Shown piece after piece: positions 8,181-15,625 of a stretch of 31,621 nucleotides of DNA (position 1 is the first letter of the stretch; each line of letters starts with the position of its first letter). The translations under genes and the position numbers were made by a program. Under the pieces are notes generated by a model. That model searched no databases, was not told the DNA's origin, and worked only from the letters and a program-made list of their open reading frames with translations. The stretch spans positions 10,122-41,742 of the forward strand of contig DIMS01000081.1 of the NCBI GenBank assembly GCA_002425685.1, given 5' to 3'. The DNA comes from Synergistaceae bacterium UBA5560. Its GTDB lineage: Bacteria > Synergistota > Synergistia > Synergistales > Aminiphilaceae.

Positions 8181-8510
8181 TCCCCTCGGGGTGTTGCGTT
8201 GAGCGCGTGGAGAATGCGGTGTCCTGGGGTTTCCTCGGGCATTGCCGCAGGGGTCCTTGCGGAGCTTGCGCGAGCGGCTTTCGGCGTGAGGGGTGTCCGT
8301 TCCCAAAGGAGGACTTGGGGATATCCCGTTCCGGATCGAGTTCCGCCGGGGAGATTCGTGCCGCCCGCCTCCGGCGGTCGTGCGGCAGTGAGACGAAGCC
8401 TTCCGGGGCGGCGCGAGACGGTGCGGAAGAACGGAATGTGGTAGGATTTCCGAAACAGGAACCGATCCCGCCGGGATGGCGCGCATTCTGTTCTCAAGGG
8501 AGGCCCTCGC
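8181..8510 (+). promoter_or_regulatory. Intergenic region with a candidate extended -10 promoter for the RpiR regulator
   Basis: 330 bases without a convincing gene. TGG-TAGGAT (8439-8447) forms an extended -10 element with no good -35 box, and sits 64 bases before the regulator start. A nested inverted repeat near 8359-8389 (TGCCGC...GCGGCA enclosing CCGCCTCCGGCGG) could form a hairpin, possibly ending the upstream operon, but it has no U-tract. Confidence 0.3.
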
Positions 8511-9359
8511 ATGATCCTGAACCGCATCAAGAGCGAGATGTCCGATTTCTCGAAGAACCACCGTCTCATCGCCCAGCACCTTCTGGACAATTTCAGGGAA
8601 GTGGCTTTCCTGACCGCCGCACAGCTTGCGCAGCGGGTCGGGGTGAGCGAGTCCACCGTGTTCCGTTTCGCCAACACACTCGGCTTTCAGGGATATCCCG
8701 AGCTCCGGAGCGCCCTTCAGGAGGACCTGATGGACGGATTCTCGGTTTTGGATCGTGAGGAGGCCTACACGTTCTCCGAGGAAGAGGACGATCTGCTCCT
8801 CAAGGGGTTTCGCCTGGATGCACAGGCCATCCTCGATGGAGCGGCGAAGCTCAACAGGGCGGATCTCTACGACGTGGCGGACATGATCGTGAAAGCCGAA
8901 TCGGTCCATGTGGTGGGAGAGCGGAGTACCTCTGCTCTTGCTCATTATCTTTGTTTTTATCTGTCCTGGTTTCTTCCGAACGTCCATCGACTGGACCGCG
9001 ATTACGGATTGGAACGGATAGCCAACCTTTCTCCGGAATCGCTGGTGATTGGAATCACGTTTCACCGCTGCACCCGCAATGTCGTCGAGATGATCGCCCT
9101 GGCGTCCCGGCTGGGCCTGCACACGGTGGCCATCACGAGCAGCCCCAACACTCCCGTGGCGCGAAATGCGGAAAAAGTGCTTGCGACGCCCTGCTATTTC
9201 ATTTCGTTCATCGACTCCTACGCGGGTCCCGTCAGTTTTTTGAACGCACTGATTCTGGCCGTGTCCCGAAGGAAATTCGGCGATGCGGTGGACCGGTTCG
9301 CCAACCTGGAAGCGCTCTGGAAGGAAAAGGGGACCTATTTCACGGATGAGCGCTTCTGA
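8511..9359 (+). CDS. RpiR/MurR-family transcriptional regulator (HTH + SIS domain)
   Basis: 282 residues. The N-terminal third is the RpiR-type helix-turn-helix: FLTAAQLAQRVGVSESTVFR then FANTLGFQGYPELRSAL. The C-terminal part is a SIS ligand-binding domain with VHVVGERSTSALAHYL and LVIGITFHRCTRNVVEMIALA. AAGGGAGG (8495-8502) gives a good ribosome-binding site for ATG 8511. Family members usually sense phosphosugars, but in bacteria rich in TRAP transporters they often sit next to amino-acid catabolic genes. The SIS second motif here has FHRCTRN rather than the usual serine-rich phosphate loop, so the ligand may not be a sugar phosphate. Same-strand placement directly after the transport/catabolic operon suggests it controls that operon; this is inference. 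Confidence 0.9.
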   Translation: MILNRIKSEMSDFSKNHRLIAQHLLDNFREVAFLTAAQLAQRVGVSESTVFRFANTLGFQGYPELRSALQEDLMDGFSVLDREEAYTFSEEEDDLLLKGFRLDAQAILDGAAKLNRADLYDVADMIVKAESVHVVGERSTSALAHYLCFYLSWFLPNVHRLDRDYGLERIANLSPESLVIGITFHRCTRNVVEMIALASRLGLHTVAITSSPNTPVARNAEKVLATPCYFISFIDSYAGPVSFLNALILAVSRRKFGDAVDRFANLEALWKEKGTYFTDERF

Positions 9360-9432
9360 TCTGATGCCCGGAGAGCGAAACGGCTCGAATGCGCGAGCCG
9401 GTTCCTTGCAGGACATGTGCATCCCGTGCGTA

Positions 9433-9479
9433 GATCAGGGGCGGGAGAAGGCACGCAACTCCTTCTTCCGCCCCTGATC
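9433..9479. terminator. 19-bp hairpin between convergent genes
   Basis: Arms 9433-9451 and 9461-9479 pair over 19 bp with one G-U, outer 12 bp GATCAGGGGCGG/CCGCCCCTGATC, loop 9 bases. It lies 74 bases after the RpiR gene and 21 bases beyond the stop of the minus-strand GGDEF-EAL gene. No U-tract follows on either strand. It is probably a shared terminator. Confidence 0.6.
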
Positions 9480-9499
9480 GTGTGTTCGTCGACGACCCC

Positions 9500-12400
9500 T
9501 CAGCCTTCCCGGGGACCCTCCCTGTCCGGTCTTTGTGCGGCGGTGCGGATCCATGTCAGGGCGTCCGCTTCGGGGAGCGGGCGGGAGAAGAGGTAGCCCT
9601 GAACGAAGAAGTCCGAGCCGAGACGCTTCAGGTGGGCGAGTTGTTTCGCCGTCTCCACGCCCTCCATGGTCAGCTCCAGGCGGAGCTCCCGGGCGAGGTG
9701 GATCATGGTGGAGACGATGGCTCTGGTCCGTTCTCCCGCCAGGTCCGTCATGAAGGTGCGGTCGATCTTGATCCCCGCCAGAGGCAGGAAGCGGATGTAC
9801 GACAGGGAGGAATACCCCGTGCCGAAATCGTCCAGGGAAAAACGGACGCCCCTGGAGGCGAGGCGCTCCATGGCGCGCACCGTGGCGGTGGGGTTTTCCA
9901 GAAAGGCCGATTCGGTGATCTCCAGCTCCAACCGCGTCGGTTCCAGCCCGGTTCGGGACAGCGTGTCGAGGACGAGATCCACCAGATCGTCTCCGGCGAA
10001 CTGCTTGGGGGAGATGTTCACCGCCATGACCAGATCGTGTCCGCTCCGTTGCCATTCCAGAGCGGTGCGGCACGCCGTCTCGAGGGCAAAGGCGCCGAGG
10101 CGGCCGATTTCGCCGATCTCCTCGGCGAGGGGAATGAACTCCGTGGGGGAGATGATGCGTCCCTCTTCGTCGCGCCAGCGGAGGAGGGCTTCCGCGCCCA
10201 CGGGGAACCCCCTGTCCGCCGTGACCTTCGGCTGGTAGTGGAGCACGAACTCTCCCGTCGCGACGGCCCGGCGGAGCTGTGCCTCCAGGCGCAGACGGCG
10301 CTGCACCTGCTTGTCCAGCAACTCCGTGAAGAGGCGGTAGGTGTTGCCCCCTTCGCGCTTGGCCCGCTCCATGGCGAGGGCGGCGTTCTGGAGCAGCATC
10401 TCCGGCGTCTCCCCGTCCCGGGGGTACAGGGCCATTCCGGCGCTGGCGCTCACCTGGACGACCTCCGTCCCCAGGAAGAAGGAGCGCCGCAGGGCGTCGA
10501 GCATGCGCTCCACCGTGCCGACGCTCTGCCCCAGATCCTCCACGCCGGAAAGGAGTACCACGAATTCGTCGCCGCCGAAGCGGGCCACCTCCGCCTTGCT
10601 CGCCACCGTCTCCTGAAGGCGCTCTCCCACCTCCCGGAGGAGTGCGTCACCCGTGGGAAAGCCCAGTGTCTTGTTCACCGTGCCGAAGCGGTCCAGGCCC
10701 AGATGGACCACCGCGAGCATGCCTCCGCTCGACTGGGCGTTCTCGCAGGCAAGAGCGAGGCGCTCCTCGAAGAGGAAGCGGTTGGGCAGTTCCGTGAGCC
10801 CGTCGTGGAAGGCCTGGTGGAGCAGCTTGTTCCGGCTGCTGTGCAGCTCGCTCAGATCCTGGAGGGTGCCGATGTACTCGGTGACCTCCCCTTCGTCGTT
10901 CGTGCAGGCCACGATGTGCAGCATCGCCGGGAAGGCTTCGCCGTTTCTGCGCCGGTTCCAGATTTCGCCGCTCCAGGAATGGTGCTCTGCGAGGGCCTTC
11001 CACATCTCTTCGAAAAAGACCTTGTCGTGCCGGTCTGACTTGAGGATGCGGGGATTCCTGCCCAGCGCCTCCGCGGGAGAATATCCCGTGATGGCCGTGA
11101 AGGCGGGGTTCACGGAGAGAATGGTCGCCTCCCGGTCGGTGATCATCACCGCCTCGTCGGCGTGCTCGAAGACCTTGGTCGCCAGGGCGAGCTGCCGTTC
11201 CGCCCGGTCCAGAGCGCGCAGTTTCTGCCGGAACGCCTCGTCCAGGGCGTCCAGGGATTCCGTGCGCTCCCGGATGCGCGCTTCGAGTTCCGCGTTGGCC
11301 TCGCCCAGACGGTGCGCGTCCGTCACGTCCATGGATGTGGTGAGAAGGCATGTTTCACCGTCCACATCGATCAGACATGCCGAGAGAAGGATGTGCAGCT
11401 CCGCCCCGTCCTTCCGGTAGGCCGCTGTCGTGTACCGGGGGATCTGGCCCTCCCTGCGGATGGTCTCGTAGAACTTCTTCAGCCGTTGCGTCTGGGAGGC
11501 CCCGAAGATACCCACCTCCAGGGCGTTGCGTCCGAGCAGCTCTTCCCGGGAAAATCCCGTGAGGCGCTCGAAGGCGGGGTTCACGTCGAGGAAGGCGCCC
11601 CCCTTCATGCGGTTCACGGCGATGCCCATCGGGCTGGTCGCAAAGACCGTGCGGAAGCGCTCCTCCGTGCGGCGGATGGCCTCCTGGGCTTCCTTCTCGC
11701 GGCTCCGGAGCGTGGCGGAGCGGTAGCTCAGGGGAAGGGCGATGGCGCAGGCGACGAGCAGCGCAAGGAGACCCATGTTGGTGAGGCGCTGCCGCCATGC
11801 GGCGAGATCCGCTGCCACGTCGTCCAGATACACCCCGGTGCCCACCACCCATCCCCAGGGCTCGAAGAGTTCCACGTAGGAGATCTTGGGCGCCACCACG
11901 TCGAGCTGGTCCTTGAGGTGCCATTGGTAGTCCACGTACCCCGCCCTCCCGGGGTTGTCCACAGCCCTGGAGATCCGGGTCGTGATGTCGAGCAGCATGT
12001 GGCCGTCCGGTCCCTGGGCGGTGCTTGGGTCCACACCCTCCAGGTCGGGGCGGTAGGGGTGCATGAGAAGGCGCATGGTGCGGGCGTCCATGACCCAGAA
12101 GTAGTCTTTTTCCTCGTCGCCGAAGCGGTGCCGTCTCAGGAAGCTCAACGCCCGATCCTGAACTTCTTCGAGTTGCCGAAGCCCCCGGCGGACATCTTCG
12201 TCCCGGGCCCGGAGGTCCGAGATCTGCACCTGCACGAGGCGCCTGCAGAGTTCACGCTTCTGCTGCAGATGACTTTTTTCCAGAGTGGGAACGACCTGTC
12301 GGAAGATGAGGAAGGCGAGCAGAGCGAGGAGAACCGCCACGGGGATCATGGTGAGCGCGAAAGTGCGCAGAAAGAGATGTCGCCGCGCCGGATGTGGAGG

Positions 12401-12571
12401 TGCTCCGGGCGTCGCCGGTTTTGGCGGAATCGGGGGGGAGAGGGGACGGGAACGGATTTCGGACGGACATGACGGAAGCCCCCTTCCTGCGCGCTCATCG
12501 TGCGCAAAATCCGAAAATCTGCCTTCCCTGGCGTTGCTCAAAGCGGGTCTTCTTCTTTGTTGCACAATCAT
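9500..12571 (-). CDS. Membrane Cache-PAS-PAS-GGDEF-EAL protein (cyclic-di-GMP turnover)
   Basis: About 1023 residues from ATG 12571. Order: a transmembrane helix (RTFALTMIPVAVLLALLAF), a periplasmic single Cache domain (KDYFWVMDARTMRLLMHPY ... PWGWVVGTGVYLDDV), a second membrane helix, PAS (about 11680-11320), coiled coil, PAS (11220-10840), GGDEF (10840-10400) and EAL (10330-9560). The EAL domain keeps E in GAEALLRW, the N of NISPKQ, E of EITES, DDFGTGYSS, the K of IKIDRTF, EGVET and the Q of QGYLFSRP, so phosphodiesterase activity is expected. The GGDEF signature (10562-10576) is intact, but the metal Asp and a phosphate-binding Lys are both Gly (10661-10705), so cyclase activity is doubtful. 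The start is uncertain: ATG 12571 and TTG 12661 lack ribosome-binding sites. The best site precedes ATG 12470, which is one base out of frame because of a 7-C run. Confidence 0.88.
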   Translation of the reverse strand: MIVQQRRRPALSNAREGRFSDFAHDERAGRGLPSCPSEIRSRPLSPPIPPKPATPGAPPHPARRHLFLRTFALTMIPVAVLLALLAFLIFRQVVPTLEKSHLQQKRELCRRLVQVQISDLRARDEDVRRGLRQLEEVQDRALSFLRRHRFGDEEKDYFWVMDARTMRLLMHPYRPDLEGVDPSTAQGPDGHMLLDITTRISRAVDNPGRAGYVDYQWHLKDQLDVVAPKISYVELFEPWGWVVGTGVYLDDVAADLAAWRQRLTNMGLLALLVACAIALPLSYRSATLRSREKEAQEAIRRTEERFRTVFATSPMGIAVNRMKGGAFLDVNPAFERLTGFSREELLGRNALEVGIFGASQTQRLKKFYETIRREGQIPRYTTAAYRKDGAELHILLSACLIDVDGETCLLTTSMDVTDAHRLGEANAELEARIRERTESLDALDEAFRQKLRALDRAERQLALATKVFEHADEAVMITDREATILSVNPAFTAITGYSPAEALGRNPRILKSDRHDKVFFEEMWKALAEHHSWSGEIWNRRRNGEAFPAMLHIVACTNDEGEVTEYIGTLQDLSELHSSRNKLLHQAFHDGLTELPNRFLFEERLALACENAQSSGGMLAVVHLGLDRFGTVNKTLGFPTGDALLREVGERLQETVASKAEVARFGGDEFVVLLSGVEDLGQSVGTVERMLDALRRSFFLGTEVVQVSASAGMALYPRDGETPEMLLQNAALAMERAKREGGNTYRLFTELLDKQVQRRLRLEAQLRRAVATGEFVLHYQPKVTADRGFPVGAEALLRWRDEEGRIISPTEFIPLAEEIGEIGRLGAFALETACRTALEWQRSGHDLVMAVNISPKQFAGDDLVDLVLDTLSRTGLEPTRLELEITESAFLENPTATVRAMERLASRGVRFSLDDFGTGYSSLSYIRFLPLAGIKIDRTFMTDLAGERTRAIVSTMIHLARELRLELTMEGVETAKQLAHLKRLGSDFFVQGYLFSRPLPEADALTWIRTAAQRPDREGPREG

Positions 12572-12693
12572 AACAGAAAGCGGAAGAACCTGTGCGTGTG
12601 CATTCCGGTGGTTTTTCCGGAAAGGGCGTTGCGTTGGAAAAGGGGTGAGAAAAACAGCCAAGGAAACAGCAACGGTAACGACAACAACGGCAA

Positions 12694-12753
12694 GGACATC
12701 TGCGGGAAAGTGGATGTCCCCTGAGTGCGGGACTCTGGGTATTCCTTGACACC
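12694..12753 (+). repeat. IS-end-like interspersed repeat, copy 1
   Basis: This 60-base segment matches the reverse complement of 15700-15758 along its whole length. The first 40 positions agree at 35 and the last 17 at 13, with one small gap between. It holds GGACATCTGCGG, GGATGTCCCCT, GTGCGGGA and ends TTGACACC. The other strand begins TGTCA, with GGGGACATCC further in, the type of repeated motif seen at IS21-family ends. No transposase is adjacent. Confidence 0.65.
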
Positions 12754-12816
12754 GGACGAAGCGACGAACGGAAGAACGGACGAAGAGCGGGACGAAACCC
12801 GAGGGGAGGACGAAGA
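12754..12816 (+). repeat. Purine-rich GACGAA-repeat leader
   Basis: GACGAA occurs five times, with related GAAGAA and GAGGACGAAG units, in 63 bases of nearly all purine plus CG sequence just before the next gene. The last unit merges with the ribosome-binding site GGGGAGG. It may be a low-structure translation enhancer or a degenerate tandem repeat. Confidence 0.45.
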
Positions 12817-12819
12817 TTC

Positions 12820-13461
12820 ATGAAAACATGCAGAGAGTGCAGGGAGAACGGCGCGGCGGGTGTTCCGGACATGGCGGAGGTGTTGCGCACCTCCGGACGG
12901 ATGCGGGCGGAGGCGCTTGCCATGCTGGAGGAGCTGCGTCTGCTGGAACGGTGGGGACGCTACGGGCGTCCCGTGGTAGTGGGAGCCGTGGCCTACGACC
13001 TGGTCTACGGGCCGGATCTGGATATGGAGATCTACTGTCCCGATCTCCGCATCGAGGACGGCTTTCGCGTGCTGGAGGAGTGCTGCGCGACAAATCCCCG
13101 GGTGGAGAGCGCCCTCTTTCAGAACCATCTCGCCGGAGGCGACAACGCGCTCTACTGGCAGCTCCGCTATCGCGCCGGGGACGGAACGCTCTGGAAGGTG
13201 GACATGTGGTCCGCCGCCGAGGACTATCCTCTGCCGCGGAGCGAATTTCTCGTGGAGCCCATGAAGCGGGTTCTCACCGAGGAGACCCGGGCGGCCATCC
13301 TGGGGCTCAAGGCGCGTCGCGCCGTCGATTCCTCCCTGGCGTGTCTCTCCATAGATCTTTACCGGGCGGTGCTCCGGGACGGCGTGCGTGACGAGGCGTC
13401 CTTCCGGGGCTGGCTTGCCGCCGCCGAGACGGGAACCCTCTCGGACTGGATTCCCGCCTGA
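12820..13461 (+). CDS. Hypothetical protein, nucleotidyltransferase-fold-like
   Basis: 213 residues; no firm family name. The centre reads VVVGAVAYDLVYGPDLDMEIY (shown in part: GAVAYDLVYGPDLDMEIY), followed about 60 residues later by LYWQLRYRAGDGTLWKVDMW. The arrangement G-x-x-x-(Y)-D-L ... D-L-D, with a third Asp on a later strand (KVDMW), resembles the minimal nucleotidyltransferase superfamily. The usual Gly-Ser of that motif is Gly-Ala here, so activity is uncertain. The N-terminus holds CRECRENG, a possible single zinc knuckle half. GGGGAGGACG before ATG 12820 is a good ribosome-binding site. It stands alone between the divergent GGDEF-EAL gene and a 540-base gap. No function is claimed. 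Confidence 0.8.
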   Translation: MKTCRECRENGAAGVPDMAEVLRTSGRMRAEALAMLEELRLLERWGRYGRPVVVGAVAYDLVYGPDLDMEIYCPDLRIEDGFRVLEECCATNPRVESALFQNHLAGGDNALYWQLRYRAGDGTLWKVDMWSAAEDYPLPRSEFLVEPMKRVLTEETRAAILGLKARRAVDSSLACLSIDLYRAVLRDGVRDEASFRGWLAAAETGTLSDWIPA

Positions 13462-13819
13462 ACTCCTTTTGCCGGCGCTTTTCGGAAACCCCGCGTGTCA
13501 CCACGACACGGGCGTTGCGCCAGAGCGTGACGGAACTCCCGTAACATCCTCCGGCTTGTGTTCTGGGGCACCGCACTCGGGTTTTTCGTTCGCAGGTCCT
13601 GCACGGGTCTCAGTGCCGCGCCCGCACGGCGGCTCGAAACGTGCCGCGTCATGCCGGAAGTTCACGGATCATGCCGGAAGTTTCGCGGTGCGCGGCGACT
13701 CCGAACATGCCACATCGACGGGTTCCAGGCCCCGCATGAAGCCTGGCGCACGCCGCGCCACATCGCGCCCCGGGGGGCCGCGTCCGTGCCTGTGCCGCCC
13801 GGGGCACTGTCGAAGCCGC
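13462..13819. other. Non-coding gap with a short tandem duplication
   Basis: About 360 bases without a supported gene; open frames across it have no ribosome-binding site and unusual composition. It contains a 20-base-period direct repeat (13649-13687) and a short inverted repeat CGTGTC/GACACG near 13495-13512. Nothing else stands out. Confidence 0.4.
13649..13687 (+). repeat. Direct repeat, two units with 20-base period
   Basis: TCATGCCGGAAGTT occurs at 13649-13662 and again at 13669-13682, each followed by a near-identical C(A/G)CGG-like tail. A weaker third similarity (GTGCCGCG) precedes the first unit. Two same-face half-sites could be a regulator target or a simple duplication. Confidence 0.4.
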
Positions 13820-13848
13820 TCGACGGAGCCGCCGAGTCATTCTATACT
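13820..13848 (+). promoter_or_regulatory. Candidate sigma-70 promoter for the GYF_2-AIM24 gene
   Basis: TCGACG (13820-13825, 4 of 6) is followed after exactly 17 bases by TATACT (13843-13848, 5 of 6). The gene start is about 150 bases downstream, which implies a long leader. That leader includes a 16-bp palindrome TCGATATCGATATCGA (13967-13982). Confidence 0.45.
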
Positions 13849-14004
13849 GCACTCGGAATTTTTGTTTCTGCGCATCGCCTCCGCCGGGGTTTTGGTGCCC
13901 CGTCGCTTTTTGGAGGTTTTCGAGGCCTCCGCCGCAAGGGCGAAGGCCGATGAAGAACGATGGACGTCGATATCGATATCGATGAAGAAGGAGCGAGAAC
14001 GACG

Positions 14005-14988
14005 ATGGCGGAATGGTTTCTGAGTTACGGCGGCAAGCAGGAAGGACCCTACACGACGGAACAGGCGGCGGAGCGGGTGGCGAAGGACCCGTCGGGATTC
14101 GCCTGGCGGCAGGGATATGCGGAGTGGCTTCCCATGAGTGCCGTGGACGAGCTGCGGAGCGCCTTTGCGGCGCCGCCCCCACCCCCCTCCCTTGCCCGGC
14201 GCAAGGCCGACGAGGTGGATTTCCGCGTCTTCGGCACGGAGATGCAGTATGTGGAGATCGAGCTCGATCCCGGCGAAAGCGTCATCGCCGAGGCAGGGGG
14301 CATGATGTACAAGGATCCCCGCATCTCCATGGAGAGCATCTTCGGCGACGGGTCCGCCTCGTCCTCGGGCGGCGGGTTCATGGGCAAGCTCATGGGCGCG
14401 GGCAAACGGGTCCTCTCGGGGGAGAGCCTTTTCATGACCCTCTTCACCCACACCGGACAGGGCAAGGCCAAAGTCGCCTTCGCCGCCCCCTATCCGGGAA
14501 ACATCCTTCCCCTGCATCTGGACGACCTGGGAGGAACCCTCATCTGCCAGAAGGACAGCTTCCTCTGCGCAGCCAAGGGTGTCGCCGTGGGCATCTACCT
14601 TCAGAAGAAGATCCTCACGGGGCTCTTCGGCGGCGAGGGGTTCATCATGCAGCGCCTCGACGGGGACGGCATGGTCTTCGTCCACGCCGGCGGCACCCTG
14701 ATGGAGCGCGAACTCGCTCCCGGCGAGGCCCTCGACGTGGACACGGGGTGCGTGGTGGCCTTCGCCCCCTCGGTGCAGTTCGACGTGCGCCAGGCGGGGA
14801 ACATCAAGACCGCCCTCTTCGGCGGCGAGGGGCTTTTCTTCGCCCATCTCCAGGGACCCGGCAAGGTGTGGCTCCAGTCCCTGCCCTTCTCCCGGCTCGC
14901 CTCGCGGATGCTCCTGGGTTCGGGCGGCAAGGACGAGGGATCCGTTCTTCCCAACATCGGCGGTCTCTTCCGGGGCGACGGCAACTGA
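14005..14988 (+). CDS. GYF_2 domain plus AIM24 (TIGR00266) family protein
   Basis: 327 residues. Residues 1-45 form a GYF_2-type module (MAEWFLSYGGKQEGPYTTEQ ... WLPMSAVDEL). A proline linker (PPPPPS) and then the AIM24/TIGR00266 beta-solenoid-like domain follow: EIELDPGESVIAEAGGMMYK, HLDDLGGTLICQKDSFLCA, FGGEGFIMQRLDGDGMVFV, then a second FGGEGLFFAHLQGPGKVWLQ. The repeated FGGEG...G.G.V units are typical of the family. Its members are widespread and are linked to membrane or phage-shock-like stress, but have no agreed activity. ATG 14005 has AAGGAG 12 bases upstream; an in-frame ATG at 13960 would add DVDIDID-type residues unlikely to be translated. No operon partner is evident; the gene has its own candidate promoter. 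Confidence 0.88.
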   Translation: MAEWFLSYGGKQEGPYTTEQAAERVAKDPSGFAWRQGYAEWLPMSAVDELRSAFAAPPPPPSLARRKADEVDFRVFGTEMQYVEIELDPGESVIAEAGGMMYKDPRISMESIFGDGSASSSGGGFMGKLMGAGKRVLSGESLFMTLFTHTGQGKAKVAFAAPYPGNILPLHLDDLGGTLICQKDSFLCAAKGVAVGIYLQKKILTGLFGGEGFIMQRLDGDGMVFVHAGGTLMERELAPGEALDVDTGCVVAFAPSVQFDVRQAGNIKTALFGGEGLFFAHLQGPGKVWLQSLPFSRLASRMLLGSGGKDEGSVLPNIGGLFRGDGN

Positions 14989-15137
14989 GGCGGCGCGGAC
15001 GAGGAGCTGCGAACTTTCGGGCGACCGAGAGAGAAGGCGCGTGCGGCCGTTGACGTTCCCCTCTTCGTCGCGGTCACACCGCCGAACCGGCGGAGAAATG
15101 CGCCGGGAGATGGGGTTGGAAAGGAGAAGAGACGCTC

Positions 15138-15467
15138 ATGGAGCTGAGGGACATTCCGTTTCAGACGGTGGATCTGGAGAGCCTGCCCGCGGAGGAACAC
15201 AGCGGCATCGGCGGCAACGCCCTCTGGAAAGTGGTGAAACAGGGGAACGTGCGGGTGCGCATCGTCGTCTATCCGCCGGGCTATCTGGCGGACCACTGGT
15301 GCGAGAAGGGACACGTGGTGTACGTTCTGGAGGGCTCCTTCACGTCGGAGCTCAAGGACGGCAGGAAGTACGAGCTGACGCCGGGCATGTGCTACCTCGT
15401 GGCGGACGGAGCGGAGCCTCACCGTTCCTCCACGGAGGAGGGCGTGAAGCTCCTCATCGTGGACTGA
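15138..15467 (+). CDS. Small cupin-fold protein (DHCW-motif-like)
   Basis: 109 residues, a single cupin barrel. The core is ADHWCEKGHVVYVLEG followed by ELTPGMCYLVADGAEPHRSS, the usual two cupin motifs with H/E and H positions for a metal. The D-H-W-C string resembles the 'DHCW motif' cupins. AAAGGAG about 10 bases upstream of ATG 15138 fits. The substrate is unknown; cupins of this size include small isomerases, dioxygenases and binding proteins. The gap of 149 bases from the AIM24 gene leaves co-transcription possible, and a hairpin follows the stop codon. Confidence 0.85.
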   Translation: MELRDIPFQTVDLESLPAEEHSGIGGNALWKVVKQGNVRVRIVVYPPGYLADHWCEKGHVVYVLEGSFTSELKDGRKYELTPGMCYLVADGAEPHRSSTEEGVKLLIVD

Positions 15468-15496
15468 GACCATCGAAAAAATCGAAGCAGGACGAA

Positions 15497-15529
15497 CGGG
15501 CCGGAGCCGCACGAAAGCGCTCCGGCCCG
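15497..15529 (+). terminator. Hairpin after the cupin gene
   Basis: An 11-bp perfect stem CGGGCCGGAGC (15497-15507) / GCTCCGGCCCG (15519-15529) with an 11-base loop lies 29 bases after the stop. The U-tract is poor directly after it, though CCCTTTTTTTG follows about 18 bases later. It is a probable terminator. Confidence 0.5.
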
Positions 15530-15625
15530 CCGCGTTTCATGGGGTTCCCTTTTTTTGCGTGTCCGTCTGTTCGCATGTTGCCGCGGCGCGTCGCCGCGTT
15601 GCAATGGACTCCTTCGGGGCCGCAC

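Noticed and set aside
9482..11038. Long plus-strand open frame of 518 codons
   Set aside because: It is antisense to the clearly recognisable GGDEF-EAL gene, has no family motifs and arises from high GC content.
12252..12470. 72-codon minus-strand frame with a strong ribosome-binding site
   Set aside because: Not accepted as a separate gene. It is better explained as the displaced start of the GGDEF-EAL gene, reported as a finding.
13388..14023. 211-codon frame across the gap before the AIM24 gene
   Set aside because: No ribosome-binding site, no family, overlaps both flanking genes in other frames, and includes the candidate promoter.
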